Notes: generated by a model from the letters alone, not told the origin. A DNA stretch of 33,243 nt from Bacillota bacterium (GCA_022706825.1 JAKJBU010000012.1:1-33243); one strand, 5' to 3'; counted from the stretch's first letter, positions 24,952 to 32,422 are shown. Numbers and translations are program-made.

Positions 24952-26019
24952 ATGGCGGGATTGTTTAAAAAGCTTTTTAACAGAAGTCAGGAGAGCGGGC
25001 AGGAAGAAATACAGGCAGAAGAGCAGGAGCAGCTGACCGATGAAGAGATAGAAGCAATAAATGAAGAAGAAATTGAAAATGAGGAAACGGTCGAAAATGA
25101 GCAGTCTTCCATCTTCTCAAGGCTTAAGAATGGACTTGCAAAAACAAGAAATAATATAACCGGTAAGCTGAACGGGGTTCTTGCAAGCTTTAAGAGCGTA
25201 GATGAGGAGCTTTTTGAAGAGCTGGAGGAAATATTGATTACCTCTGATGTTGGTGTTTCAACAACCCTGATGATATTGGACAAACTAAGAAGCAGAGTTA
25301 AGGAGCAGAATATAAAAGACCCCTCTGAGGTAAAGGAGCTTCTCAAGCAGGAGATACTTGCCATTATGGGAGAAAGCACGGAGAGGCTTGGGGAACAGAC
25401 TCCTGCTGTAATACTTGTTATTGGTGTAAACGGAGTAGGTAAAACAACATCTATAGGAAAGATTGCTTCAAAAATGAAAAATTCCGGCAAGAAGGTAATT
25501 ATTGCCGCAGCGGATACCTTCAGGGCCGCTGCGATAGACCAGCTTGAAATATGGGGCAAAAGGATCGGAGTTGATGTAATAAAGCATCAGGAGGGTGCTG
25601 ACCCCGCAGCTGTGATATTTGATGCAATTAATTCGGCAAAATCCAAGAAGGCAGATATACTTATATGCGATACTGCCGGAAGGCTACACAACAAAAAGAA
25701 CCTGATGGAAGAGCTGAAGAAGATATCAAGAATAATAGAAAGAGAATTCCCGGAAGCGTACAAAGAGACTCTTCTCGTACTTGATGCCACTACCGGACAG
25801 AATGCAATTTCCCAGGCAAAGCTTTTCAAAGAGGCAGCGGACATAAACGGATTGGTGCTTACAAAGCTTGACGGAACGGCAAAGGGCGGAATAATTATTG
25901 CGATAAAGTCTGAATTGGATATACCGGTCAAGCTTATAGGAGTAGGAGAGAAAGTGAAGGATCTGCAGGAATTTTCAGCTTCGGACTTTGTAAATGCATT
26001 GTTTGAGGAAGACGAATAA
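24952..26019 (+). CDS. ftsY: Signal recognition particle receptor FtsY
   Basis: The 355-residue GTPase docks ribosome-bound SRP (Ffh) at the membrane. A highly acidic region (about residues 14-50, many Glu) precedes the NG domain. G motifs: 'GVNGVGKTTSIGKIA' near 160, 'AAADTFRAAA', 'DTAGRLHNKKNL' and 'TKLDGTAKGG'. ATG at 24952 follows AAAGGAG. It follows smc by 14 bases, the conserved order, and is closed by a strong terminator (26051-26093). Confidence 0.97.
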   Translation: MAGLFKKLFNRSQESGQEEIQAEEQEQLTDEEIEAINEEEIENEETVENEQSSIFSRLKNGLAKTRNNITGKLNGVLASFKSVDEELFEELEEILITSDVGVSTTLMILDKLRSRVKEQNIKDPSEVKELLKQEILAIMGESTERLGEQTPAVILVIGVNGVGKTTSIGKIASKMKNSGKKVIIAAADTFRAAAIDQLEIWGKRIGVDVIKHQEGADPAAVIFDAINSAKSKKADILICDTAGRLHNKKNLMEELKKISRIIEREFPEAYKETLLVLDATTGQNAISQAKLFKEAADINGLVLTKLDGTAKGGIIIAIKSELDIPVKLIGVGEKVKDLQEFSASDFVNALFEEDE

Positions 26020-26024
26020 ATTTG

Positions 26025-26053
26025 TTGACAAATATATAATGTTAATATAAAAT
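26025..26053 (+). promoter_or_regulatory. Consensus promoter of ylxM-ffh, overlapping the ftsY terminator
   Basis: TTGACA (26025-26030), 17 bases, TAAAAT (26048-26053): near-perfect sigma-A consensus. The -10 box overlaps the start of the 17-bp hairpin arm. The expected start near 26060 falls in the middle of the left arm. Confidence 0.75.
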
Positions 26054-26093
26054 ATCAATGTAAAGGTCATAACCTTTACATTGATATTTTTAT
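26051..26093 (+). terminator. Strong terminator of ftsY
   Basis: AATATCAATGTAAAGGT (26051-26067) and ACCTTTACATTGATATT (26072-26088) form a perfect 17-bp stem with a CATA loop, followed by TTTTT. It is one of the most stable hairpins in the window and it lies just 20 bases before ylxM. Confidence 0.85.
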
Positions 26094-26113
26094 AGAAGCA
26101 ATGAGGTAGAAAT

Positions 26114-26470
26114 ATGTACGACAAGCTTGTACAAATAGCATTGTTGTTTGATTTTTACGGTCAGCTGCTCACAGAAAAGCAGATTGAGATAGTTGACATG
26201 TATTACAACAATGACCTCTCTCTGGGCGAAATATCAGAGCAACAGGGCATAAGCAGGCAGGGGGTTTATGACACTTTAAAGAGGGCTGAAAGGACTCTTT
26301 ATCAATATGAGGAAAAACTTGGCCTGGTGGATAGATTTCTGAAGCAGAAGCAAAATATGGAGAAGATAATTGAAATGCTTGAGGAATTAACAAAAGAAGA
26401 CGGATATGACAGCGTAAAAATTAAAGATAAGCTTAATGAAATAAAAGAGTATATTGACAATATAATATGA
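26114..26470 (+). CDS. ylxM: YlxM family putative DNA-binding protein (UPF0122)
   Basis: The 118-residue product has a sigma-70 region 4-like helix-turn-helix: 'LTEKQIEIVDMYYNNDLSLG' followed by 'EISEQQGISRQGVYDTLKRA'. The C-terminal part is a helical, charged tail. YlxM homologs have been found associated with SRP (they stimulate Ffh/FtsY GTPase activity in Streptococcus) and are encoded before ffh. ATG at 26114 follows ATGAGGTAG. ffh begins 69 bases after the stop. Confidence 0.93.
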   Translation: MYDKLVQIALLFDFYGQLLTEKQIEIVDMYYNNDLSLGEISEQQGISRQGVYDTLKRAERTLYQYEEKLGLVDRFLKQKQNMEKIIEMLEELTKEDGYDSVKIKDKLNEIKEYIDNII

Positions 26471-26539
26471 ATAATTATTGAATGCATTGACCCTGCACAG
26501 GCTGAAAGGCACTAAGCGGGGCAAAATGAGGTGAGATAT

Positions 26540-27880
26540 TTGGCCTTTGAAGGTTTAGCCGAAAAACTGCAGACTACGCTGAAAAAGCTCAGAGGAGCCG
26601 GAAAGTTAAGCGAAAAAGACGTAAAGGATGCCATGAGAGAGGTCAAAATGGCGCTCCTGGAAGCTGATGTAAGCTTTAAGGTGGTAAAGGATTTCATAAC
26701 CAAAGTGACGGAAAGGGCGGTAGGGCAAGAAGTATTGGACAGCCTGACCCCCGGCCAGCAGGTAATAAAGATAGTAAATGAACAGATGACAGAGCTTATG
26801 GGGAGCACCAACAGCAAAATCATCTTTTCATCAAAACCTCCTACCATTCTTATGATGGTTGGATTGCAGGGAGCCGGAAAGACGACTACCTGCGGGAAGC
26901 TTGGGCTGATACTTAAAAAACAGGGAAAAAATCCCCTTCTGATTGCCGGAGACGTATACAGGCCTGCAGCAATCAAACAGCTTCAGGTGGTTGGCGGCCA
27001 GGTGGGCATAGAAGTGTTTGCCATGGGCGATAAAGTAAGCCCGGTGGATATATCCAAGGCTGCGGTTTCGCATGCATTAAAAAACGGCAACGATGTTGTA
27101 ATAATAGACACGGCTGGACGCCTTCACATAAATGAAGAGTTGATGGATGAACTGGCGGATATAAAAGAAAGTGTTAAGCCTACCGAGATACTCCTTGTTG
27201 TTGATTCAATGACAGGACAGGATGCCGTAAATGTCGCCGAAAGCTTCAATGAAAAGCTTGGTATTGACGGAGTGATACTTACCAAGCTGGATGGAGATAC
27301 AAGAGGCGGTGCGGCATTATCAGTAAAGGCAATTACAGGAAAGCCTATAAAATTTGCCGGTATGGGTGAGAAGCTGAATGACCTGGAACCTTTTCATCCC
27401 GACAGAATGGCTTCACGAATCCTGGGAATGGGAGATGTGCTGAGCCTTATTGAGAAAGCCCAGTCTGCCTTTGATGAGAAGAAGGCAATTGAGTTGGAAA
27501 GGAAGATCAGGACTCAGCAGTTTACCTTCGATGATTTTCTTGACCAGCTTCAGCAAATGAAAAAGATGGGGCCGCTAAGCTCTATACTTGAAATGCTCCC
27601 GGGAATGAACCCAAGCAAGCTCAAGGGCATGGAGGTTGATGACAAAGAGCTTGTAAAGGTAGAGGCAATAATCAGGTCTATGACAAAAAAGGAAAGGCAT
27701 AATCCTGATATAATAAACGGCAGCAGGAGAAAAAGGATTGCCGCAGGCAGCGGAACCAGCATACAGGATGTCAACAGAGTCATGAAGAACTTTGAACAGT
27801 CGAAGAAGATGATGAAACAGTTTGCCGGTATGGAAAAAGATATGAAGAAGGGTAAAATGAAAATGCCTTTCTTTAGATAA
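26540..27880 (+). CDS. ffh: Signal recognition particle protein Ffh
   Basis: The 446-residue GTPase binds signal peptides on translating ribosomes. N domain, then G domain with '[15 protein letters not shown]' near 108, '[13 protein letters not shown]', '[13 protein letters not shown]' and '[13 protein letters not shown]'. The C-terminal M domain contains '[19 protein letters not shown]', the 4.5S RNA-binding motif, and a methionine-rich tail. I chose TTG at 26540 ('[11 protein letters not shown]', typical N-terminus) with GAGGTGA at 26528-26534; a GTG at 26531 is part of that site. Confidence 0.97.
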   Translation: MAFEGLAEKLQTTLKKLRGAGKLSEKDVKDAMREVKMALLEADVSFKVVKDFITKVTERAVGQEVLDSLTPGQQVIKIVNEQMTELMGSTNSKIIFSSKPPTILMMVGLQGAGKTTTCGKLGLILKKQGKNPLLIAGDVYRPAAIKQLQVVGGQVGIEVFAMGDKVSPVDISKAAVSHALKNGNDVVIIDTAGRLHINEELMDELADIKESVKPTEILLVVDSMTGQDAVNVAESFNEKLGIDGVILTKLDGDTRGGAALSVKAITGKPIKFAGMGEKLNDLEPFHPDRMASRILGMGDVLSLIEKAQSAFDEKKAIELERKIRTQQFTFDDFLDQLQQMKKMGPLSSILEMLPGMNPSKLKGMEVDDKELVKVEAIIRSMTKKERHNPDIINGSRRKRIAAGSGTSIQDVNRVMKNFEQSKKMMKQFAGMEKDMKKGKMKMPFFR

Positions 27881-27923
27881 AAAGCATTATGAGATAATTC
27901 AGTTTTGTAAGGAGGTGAATTCA

Positions 27924-28172
27924 ATGTCAGTTAAAATCAGATTGAGGAGAATGGGAGCAAAAAAAGCACCTTTCTATAGATTGGTAGTTGCTGATTCAAG
28001 ATCTCCGAGAGATGGCAAGTTCATCGAGGAAATCGGGTATTATAACCCTATCACAGAACCGGCAGAAATCAAGATAGATGCTGAAAAAGCAAAGAAGTGG
28101 CTGGATTGCGGGGCTCAACCATCAGACACAGTGAGGTCGCTTTTAAAGAAAAGCGGAATAATTGAAGGTTAA
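27924..28172 (+). CDS. rpsP: Small ribosomal subunit protein bS16
   Basis: The 82-residue product is S16. '[20 protein letters not shown]' with '[19 protein letters not shown]' is the conserved core, and '[16 protein letters not shown]'-type sequence (here [16 protein letters not shown]) closes the domain. The ATG at 27924 has AAGGAGGTGA at 27909-27918. A GTG at 27915 within that site is rejected. First gene of the rpsP-khpA-rimM-trmD-rplS cluster. Confidence 0.97.
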   Translation: MSVKIRLRRMGAKKAPFYRLVVADSRSPRDGKFIEEIGYYNPITEPAEIKIDAEKAKKWLDCGAQPSDTVRSLLKKSGIIEG

Positions 28173-28207
28173 TCAAACGGAATAAATTTCCTTTAGGAGT
28201 GTTGCAA

Positions 28208-28435
28208 TTGAAAGAGCTGGTAGAAGTAATAGCAAAGGCCCTTGTTGACCACCCTGAAATGGTAAAGGTAAGAGAAACAGAAAATGAAAGATCAATTGTT
28301 TTGGAGCTGACAGTTGCTCCCGAGGACATGGGTAAGGTCATAGGAAGGAACGGAAGAATTGCAAGAGCAATAAGAACCGTTGTGAAATCCAGTTCAGCAA
28401 GGCTGGATAAAAAGGTAATAGTAGAGATACTATAA
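28208..28435 (+). CDS. khpA: KH-domain RNA-binding protein KhpA (YlqC)
   Basis: The 75-residue product is a single type II KH domain. 'GKVIGRNGRIARAIRTVV' holds the GxxG loop (GRNG) that contacts RNA, and 'LVDHPEMVKVRE' is the family start. In Firmicutes KhpA pairs with KhpB and affects cell size and division. I chose TTG at 28208 (nine bases after GGAG at 28195-28198); TTG at 28202 and GTG at 28199 are too close to that site. Located between rpsP and rimM, as in other Firmicutes. Confidence 0.93.
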   Translation: MKELVEVIAKALVDHPEMVKVRETENERSIVLELTVAPEDMGKVIGRNGRIARAIRTVVKSSSARLDKKVIVEIL

Positions 28436-28451
28436 ATATTCTTTTATTTTT

Positions 28452-28487
28452 CCATAGTATATGAAAGCACGCTTTCATATACTATGG
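28452..28487. repeat. Perfect 36-bp palindrome between khpA and rimM
   Basis: CCATAGTATATGAAAGC (28452-28468) and GCTTTCATATACTATGG (28471-28487) are perfect 17-bp arms separated by two bases. The loop is effectively GCACGC's centre. No adjacent T-run follows on either strand, so it is not a standard terminator; a short T-run occurs only at 28497-28501. Confidence 0.85.
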
Positions 28488-28538
28488 GCATTAATTCTTT
28501 TTGGGCCTTTGCCTGATTATTTGCGGGAGTAGATGAAA

Positions 28539-29042
28539 ATGCTGGAATACCTGAGTATAGGACAAATAATAAACACACACGGGTTACGGGGGGCAGTAAA
28601 AGTATACCCCCTGACTGATGACATCAGCAGGTTTGAAAAGCTCAAAGAGGTTTATGTGGAAGAAAATGACGGGCTTGTGAAATACAAAGTGGAAAGCGTC
28701 AAATTCTTAAGCAGTACAGTTTCTGTAAAGCTTAAAGGTGTTGACTCGGAAGAAGCGGCAAATAAGCTGAGAGGCTCTTATATTAAGGTTGACAGGAAAT
28801 CAGCCGTTAAGCTTCCCAAGGATACGTATTTCATATGCGATTTGATAGATTTGGAAGTGTATGATGAAAAAGGCCTGCTTTTAGGTACTGTTAAGGATGT
28901 GCTGCAGACCGGAAGCAATGATGTCTATGTAATTCAATCTTCCGGGAAGGACATTTTGATACCTGCCCTTAAGGATATAGTCAAGAAAATTGATTTAGAG
29001 AACAAAAAAATCTTGGTAGAAATGCCAGAGGGTTTGATTTAG
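28539..29042 (+). CDS. rimM: Ribosome maturation factor RimM
   Basis: The 167-residue product is RimM, which binds S19 and helps mature the head of the 30S subunit. The N-terminal domain begins 'LSIGQIINTHGLRGAVKVYP', and the PRC-barrel C-terminal domain contains 'YFICDLIDLEVYDEKG' and 'VYVIQSSGKDILIPAL'. I prefer ATG at 28539, nine bases after GGGAG; ATG at 28533 is only three from it. trmD starts on the base after its stop. Confidence 0.95.
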   Translation: MLEYLSIGQIINTHGLRGAVKVYPLTDDISRFEKLKEVYVEENDGLVKYKVESVKFLSSTVSVKLKGVDSEEAANKLRGSYIKVDRKSAVKLPKDTYFICDLIDLEVYDEKGLLLGTVKDVLQTGSNDVYVIQSSGKDILIPALKDIVKKIDLENKKILVEMPEGLI

Positions 29043-29780
29043 ATGAGGATAGATATACTGACTCTTTTTCCCGAGATGTTTGAGGCCGTATTGAAAGAGA
29101 GCATTATTGGAAGAGCGGCGGAAAAGCAGCTGCTGGAGCTTGAATTTCATAACATAAGGGATTATTCGGATAACAAGCACAGGAAGGTAGACGATTATCC
29201 CTATGGCGGCGGGCTGGGAATGATTATGCAGTGCCAGCCCATATTTGCCGCAGTGGAAGCAATAAGTGCAGAAATCGGGGAAAAGCCTCACATCGTACTT
29301 ATGACACCACAGGGAAGGACCTTTGACCAAGCCAAGGCCGAGGAACTAAGCACTTATAAGAATCTTACGATATTATGCGGGCATTATGAGGGAATAGATG
29401 AGAGAGTTAATGAAGCACTTGTTGATGAGGAAATTTCAATAGGGGATTTTGTACTGACCGGCGGGGAAATTGCCGCCATGGCAGTGGTAGATGCAACCTG
29501 CAGGCTTATTCCCGGAGTACTAAAGGAGGATGCCTCTTATACGGAGGAATCCTTCAACCGGGGCTTGCTGGAGTACCCGCAGTATACAAGGCCTCCTGTA
29601 TTTATGGGAATGCCGGTGCCGGAGGTTTTGCTTTCGGGCCATCATGAAAATATAGAGAAATGGAGAAGATACCAATCCTTGAAACGGACTTGGGAAAGAA
29701 GGCCGGATCTGCTTGCAGAATCAGAACTATCAGAAGAGGATATGAAGCTCTTGGATAAGATAAAAGAGGAATGCAAATAA
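29043..29780 (+). CDS. trmD: tRNA (guanine(37)-N(1))-methyltransferase TrmD
   Basis: The 245-residue SPOUT-class enzyme makes m1G37 in tRNAs, which prevents +1 frameshifting. '[19 protein letters not shown]', '[13 protein letters not shown]', '[12 protein letters not shown]' and '[15 protein letters not shown]' are family-typical; the knot and AdoMet site lie in the last two. It begins immediately after the rimM stop with no gap. Length fits the family. Confidence 0.97.
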   Translation: MRIDILTLFPEMFEAVLKESIIGRAAEKQLLELEFHNIRDYSDNKHRKVDDYPYGGGLGMIMQCQPIFAAVEAISAEIGEKPHIVLMTPQGRTFDQAKAEELSTYKNLTILCGHYEGIDERVNEALVDEEISIGDFVLTGGEIAAMAVVDATCRLIPGVLKEDASYTEESFNRGLLEYPQYTRPPVFMGMPVPEVLLSGHHENIEKWRRYQSLKRTWERRPDLLAESELSEEDMKLLDKIKEECK

Positions 29781-29793
29781 TTCTTTTAAGCTC

Positions 29794-29822
29794 TTGCATC
29801 AAGGCTTGCCTTATGGTATACT
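29794..29822 (+). promoter_or_regulatory. Promoter of rplS
   Basis: TTGCAT (29794-29799), 17 bases, TATACT (29817-29822) is a good sigma-A match. It lies just upstream of the structured L19 leader, with start expected near 29829. Confidence 0.65.
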
Positions 29823-29829
29823 TTTAACG

Positions 29830-29914
29830 TTATTACGGGCGTTCCGCTGTCAAAGCACCGATGCAATGAATATAAATTGCATGAATTATTATTGTACATG
29901 AACGTCTATGATGG
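29830..29914 (+). ncRNA. Candidate L19 leader (ribosomal protein autoregulatory 5' UTR)
   Basis: GGGCGTTC (29837-29844) pairs with GAACGTCT (29900-29907) through eight pairs including two G-U. Inside, ATGCAAT (29861-29867) pairs with ATTGCAT (29876-29882). The closing stem sits just upstream of the rplS ribosome site (AAGGAGGG at 29915-29922). Structured leaders before rplS are known in Firmicutes (L19 leader family); assignment rests on position and shape. Confidence 0.65.
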
Positions 29915-29930
29915 AAGGAGGGACATTGTG

Positions 29931-30272
29931 ATGGATTTGATTAAAGTTATAGAAAGCGAACAGCTTAGAAATGATATACCTGTTTTTAACGTAGGAGACA
30001 CTGTTAAAGTGCACGTTAAGGTTAAAGAAGGAAACAGAGAAAGAATTCAGGTGTACGAAGGTATTGTTATGAAAAGACAGGGTGGCGGACTGTCAGAGAC
30101 TTTTACCGTAAGAAGGATTTCTTATGGCGTGGGTGTGGAAAGAACCTTCCCTTTACACTCACCGAAACTGGACAGGATTGAAGTCGTAAGAAAAGGTAAG
30201 GTAAGAAGAGCCAAAATCAACTACTTGAGAGGCAGAGTAGGTAAGAGAGCTAAGATAAAGGAAATAAGATAA
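29931..30272 (+). CDS. rplS: Large ribosomal subunit protein bL19
   Basis: The 113-residue product is L19, at the 30S-50S interface. '[20 protein letters not shown]', '[14 protein letters not shown]', '[20 protein letters not shown]' and '[20 protein letters not shown]' are canonical. ATG at 29931 follows AAGGAGGG by 8 bases; GTG at 29928 is five away. Upstream is a dedicated promoter and a structured leader, and a terminator follows the stop, so it can be transcribed separately from trmD. Confidence 0.98.
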   Translation: MDLIKVIESEQLRNDIPVFNVGDTVKVHVKVKEGNRERIQVYEGIVMKRQGGGLSETFTVRRISYGVGVERTFPLHSPKLDRIEVVRKGKVRRAKINYLRGRVGKRAKIKEIR

Positions 30273-30297
30273 AAGGGGCTTAATAGCCCTTTTTGTT
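30272..30297 (+). terminator. Terminator of rplS
   Basis: AAAGGGGCT (30273-30281-ish) pairs with AGCCCTTT with one bulged G and loop TAAT, followed by TTTTGTTTTT. It begins at the rplS stop codon. Confidence 0.82.
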
Positions 30298-30325
30298 TTT
30301 ATTTGTAATAATTGGAGTGATACAT

Positions 30326-31183
30326 ATGAACATTCAATGGTATCCGGGGCATATGGCCAAAGCAAAGCGAAAAATAACAGAAGAGCTGAAGCTGGTTGAT
30401 ATTGTAATAGAGCTTCTGGATGCAAGAATACCCATGAGCAGCAGGAATCCTGAAGTGGATGAGATTGTCGGGAACAAAAAGCGGATAATTGTGCTGAACA
30501 AAAGCGATCTGGCTGATCCTTCAGTTAATGCAAAGTGGTTGAAATATTTCAATAAGGAAAACACAAGGGCGATATTGGTGAATTCTTTGAAAGGCAATGG
30601 GCTCAAGGATGTACTGTCTGCTTCAAGGCAGCTTATGAAGGAAAAGCTTGACAGGCTGAAAAGCAAGGGGATGCTGGTCAAGACAACCAGGGCTCTTATA
30701 ATCGGAATACCGAATGTCGGAAAGTCTACGTTCATTAACAGGCTTGCGGGAAGAAGCGCGGCTCAGACCGGAGACAGGCCGGGAGTCACAAAATCGAAGC
30801 AGTGGATAAAGGTGAGTGCCGAGCTTGAACTGCTGGACACACCGGGAATACTGTGGCCCAAATTCGAGGATAAAAGGGCCGGAATGTATCTGGCCTTTAC
30901 CGGAGCGATAAAGGATGAGATATTGGATGTCAATGAACTGGCTCAAAATCTGCTTCAGGTATTGGCAGAGAAGTTCCCTGAAAATCTGAAGAGCAGATAT
31001 AAGCTGGAAGACATATCGGAAGGGATTGCACCGGAAGAGCTTCTGGAAAGCATAGGCAGGAAAAGAGGCTGCATAATAGCGGGAGGAGAAGTTGACGTGC
31101 TGAGAGCTTCCGCAATGTTGTTGGATGAGTTCCGGGGAGGGAAGATAGGGGCTATATCATTGGAATCACCGGAAGACTTTTAG
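30326..31183 (+). CDS. rbgA: Ribosome biogenesis GTPase RbgA (YlqF)
   Basis: The 285-residue product is a circularly permuted GTPase needed for late 50S assembly in B. subtilis. Motif order is permuted as expected: G4 'NKSD' at 58-61, then G1 'GIPNVGKST' at 127-135, then G3 'DTPG' at 171-174. 'WYPGHMAKAKR' at the N-terminus is the RbgA mark, and the C-terminal domain ends near 'CIIAGGEVDVLRAS'. ATG at 30326 follows TTGGAGTG. An upstream ATG at 30293 lies in the rplS terminator. Its stop codon begins a long hairpin. Confidence 0.96.
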   Translation: MNIQWYPGHMAKAKRKITEELKLVDIVIELLDARIPMSSRNPEVDEIVGNKKRIIVLNKSDLADPSVNAKWLKYFNKENTRAILVNSLKGNGLKDVLSASRQLMKEKLDRLKSKGMLVKTTRALIIGIPNVGKSTFINRLAGRSAAQTGDRPGVTKSKQWIKVSAELELLDTPGILWPKFEDKRAGMYLAFTGAIKDEILDVNELAQNLLQVLAEKFPENLKSRYKLEDISEGIAPEELLESIGRKRGCIIAGGEVDVLRASAMLLDEFRGGKIGAISLESPEDF

Positions 31184-31243
31184 GAAAGTGGAAATAAGCG
31201 GCGCAATACTGTGTTGTGCTGCTTGCTTCCAGACACTTTCCTA
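31181..31243 (+). other. Long RNA hairpin starting at the rbgA stop codon
   Basis: TAGGAAAGTG (31181-31190) pairs perfectly with CACTTTCCTA (31234-31243). Inside, AAGCGGCGCAA (31196-31206) pairs fully with TTGTGCTGCTT (31214-31224) using two G-U pairs. No T-run follows. The stop codon TAG is the first three bases of the outer arm. Confidence 0.7.
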
Positions 31244-31255
31244 AACAAACATATA

Positions 31256-31292
31256 ACCGCCGCTCTTAGCTGAAAAGAGCGGCGGTTTCTTT
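31256..31292 (+). terminator. Rho-independent terminator after rbgA
   Basis: ACCGCCGCTCTT (31256-31267) and AAGAGCGGCGGT (31275-31286) form a perfect 12-bp stem with a 7-base loop, followed by TTCTTTTG. It closes the rpsP-rbgA gene group. Confidence 0.9.
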
Positions 31293-31343
31293 TGTATTAC
31301 CCAATGCCCATCAGAATAAAAAATATTAAACAGGATAATATAC

Positions 31344-31385
31344 ATAGTGTACACTATTGACATGATGTAAACATGAAATTATAAT
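31344..31385 (+). promoter_or_regulatory. Consensus promoter with abutting palindrome before the TA-like cassette
   Basis: TTGACA (31357-31362), 17 bases, TATAAT (31380-31385) is a perfect sigma-A promoter. The 14-bp perfect palindrome ATAGTGTACACTAT (31344-31357) abuts and overlaps the -35 box by one base, as expected for an operator that a dimeric antitoxin would use for autorepression. Confidence 0.75.
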
Positions 31386-31531
31386 AAAGGTAGGGTAATA
31401 CGAATATGAAAAAAGAAAATGTAAAACGGAATAGAGAAATAGATAATTATGAAAACGGCACGATAACTAAAAAGGAGGGGCGCCAAGGAGACAGTAAAGA
31501 CGAGTCGAGGTCTCTTGTAAAAGGAGGATTT

Positions 31532-31987
31532 ATGAACATGGAAAACATCGGAGGCATGAAAATAATAGGTCTTAAAGACTTTAGAAACAATGTATCTGAC
31601 ATAATCTTCAAAGTTATAAACAACTTTCAGGTTGTTTTAACCGGTAATGTGAAAAAAGGAGGTCCGACAGTATCAATTATTTCAACAGACCTGTTAGAAG
31701 ACATATTAGAAAAATACGAGTTTAATCCTGAAATAACATATGATGAAGAAACGAAGCAGCACGAAATCAGTTTAAAAGAAATAAATGCATTCGGAAGTGG
31801 GGATACAAAGGAAGAAGCTATAAAAATTGTATTGGACAACGTGATGGCATTAACGGAAGACTTTTTTGAAGATATAGAGCTTTACATGAGAATGGATCCC
31901 CAAAAAAAGCAATATCCTTACTTTATGAGAATTAGCCACTGCAAAACTGAATCAGAGTTATTAAAGGTGTTGAACTTAGTCCAGTAA
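31532..31987 (+). CDS. Putative antitoxin, Phd/YefM-like N-terminus and HicB-like C-terminus
   Basis: With start at ATG 31532 the product has 151 residues. 'MKIIGLKDFRNNVSDIIFKV' resembles the N-terminal DNA-binding part of Phd/YefM antitoxins. From about residue 60 the sequence turns HicB-like: strand pairs in 'EITYDEETKQHEISLKEINA', then 'FGSGDTKEEAIKIVLDNVMA', as in the HicB RNase H-like fold. An acidic helix and a C-terminal tail follow. AAAAGGAGG at 31519-31527 sits upstream. The reading frame is open back to an ATG at 31406 (193 residues), but the predicted transcription start (about 31392) leaves no ribosome site for it. The small gene at 32002 follows 14 bases after. The hybrid reading is inferred from sequence pattern only. 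Confidence 0.55.
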   Translation: MNMENIGGMKIIGLKDFRNNVSDIIFKVINNFQVVLTGNVKKGGPTVSIISTDLLEDILEKYEFNPEITYDEETKQHEISLKEINAFGSGDTKEEAIKIVLDNVMALTEDFFEDIELYMRMDPQKKQYPYFMRISHCKTESELLKVLNLVQ

Positions 31988-32001
31988 ACGAGGTGGCAGT
32001 A

Positions 32002-32235
32002 TTGACAACGAGTTTTCGCGACCTGGAAAGGGTGTGTAAAGCCTTGGGCTTAAAGGGTATCCCGAAAACAAATGGTATGCTATGGAAAGGTTTTGTAAAA
32101 GGCAAGTTTGTTAGAATAATGATACATAAGCATAGCGGTGGTAAAGATGTACCAACAGGAACTTTCAACTGCTATTTAAAAGAATTAGGTTTTAGTACCG
32201 CGCAAGAATATAATGAATTCTTAAATAGTATATAG
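32002..32235 (+). CDS. Putative toxin, HicA-like small basic protein
   Basis: The 77-residue, lysine-rich product has a start 'MTTSFRDLERVCKALGL'. Its second half, 'IHKHSGGKDVPTGTFNCYLK' then 'ELGF', resembles the HicA core in which a His/Lys block is followed by GT and a leucine-rich helix. The standard HicA 'GSHH' with its catalytic His is not present: the equivalent stretch reads 'KTNGMLWKGFVKGKFVRIMI'. The TTG at 32002 is five bases after GAGGTGG (31990-31996); a GTG at 31993 overlaps that site. The distance to the upstream gene (14 bases) indicates co-transcription and likely coupling. A toxin role is an inference from size, charge and position. Confidence 0.5.
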   Translation: MTTSFRDLERVCKALGLKGIPKTNGMLWKGFVKGKFVRIMIHKHSGGKDVPTGTFNCYLKELGFSTAQEYNEFLNSI

Positions 32236-32244
32236 ATTACACGC

Positions 32245-32267
32245 AGGGGCGCCCAATGGACGCCTCT
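32245..32267 (+). terminator. Possible weak terminator after the TA-like cassette
   Basis: AGGGGCG (32245-32251) pairs with CGCCTCT (32261-32267) with one G-U pair and a nine-base loop. It lies ten bases after the toxin stop codon but has no T-run, so termination is doubtful. Confidence 0.3.
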
Positions 32268-32287
32268 AAATTAATGTGCTAAAGCCA

Positions 32288-32422
32288 ATGAAATATATTT
32301 ATCCGCCTTCTTCCGGTACTCTGATCACTAATCTTGAAGATTATGATTCATCTGCATATTCCCTTGCAGATATTATTCTAACAATTATGGAGGAATATAG
32401 GAGAAAATATCGAATAATGTAA
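32288..32422 (+). CDS. Possible 44-residue small protein
   Basis: An open frame from ATG 32288 to TAA 32422 codes for a product starting 'MKYIYPPSSGTLITNLEDYD' and ending in a charged helix 'IMEEYRRKYRIM'. It has no clear ribosome site and no relative that I know. It could be a remnant or chance frame. It occupies part of the 32236-32753 gap, of which the rest (32423-32700) holds only short broken frames. Confidence 0.2.
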   Translation: MKYIYPPSSGTLITNLEDYDSSAYSLADIILTIMEEYRRKYRIM

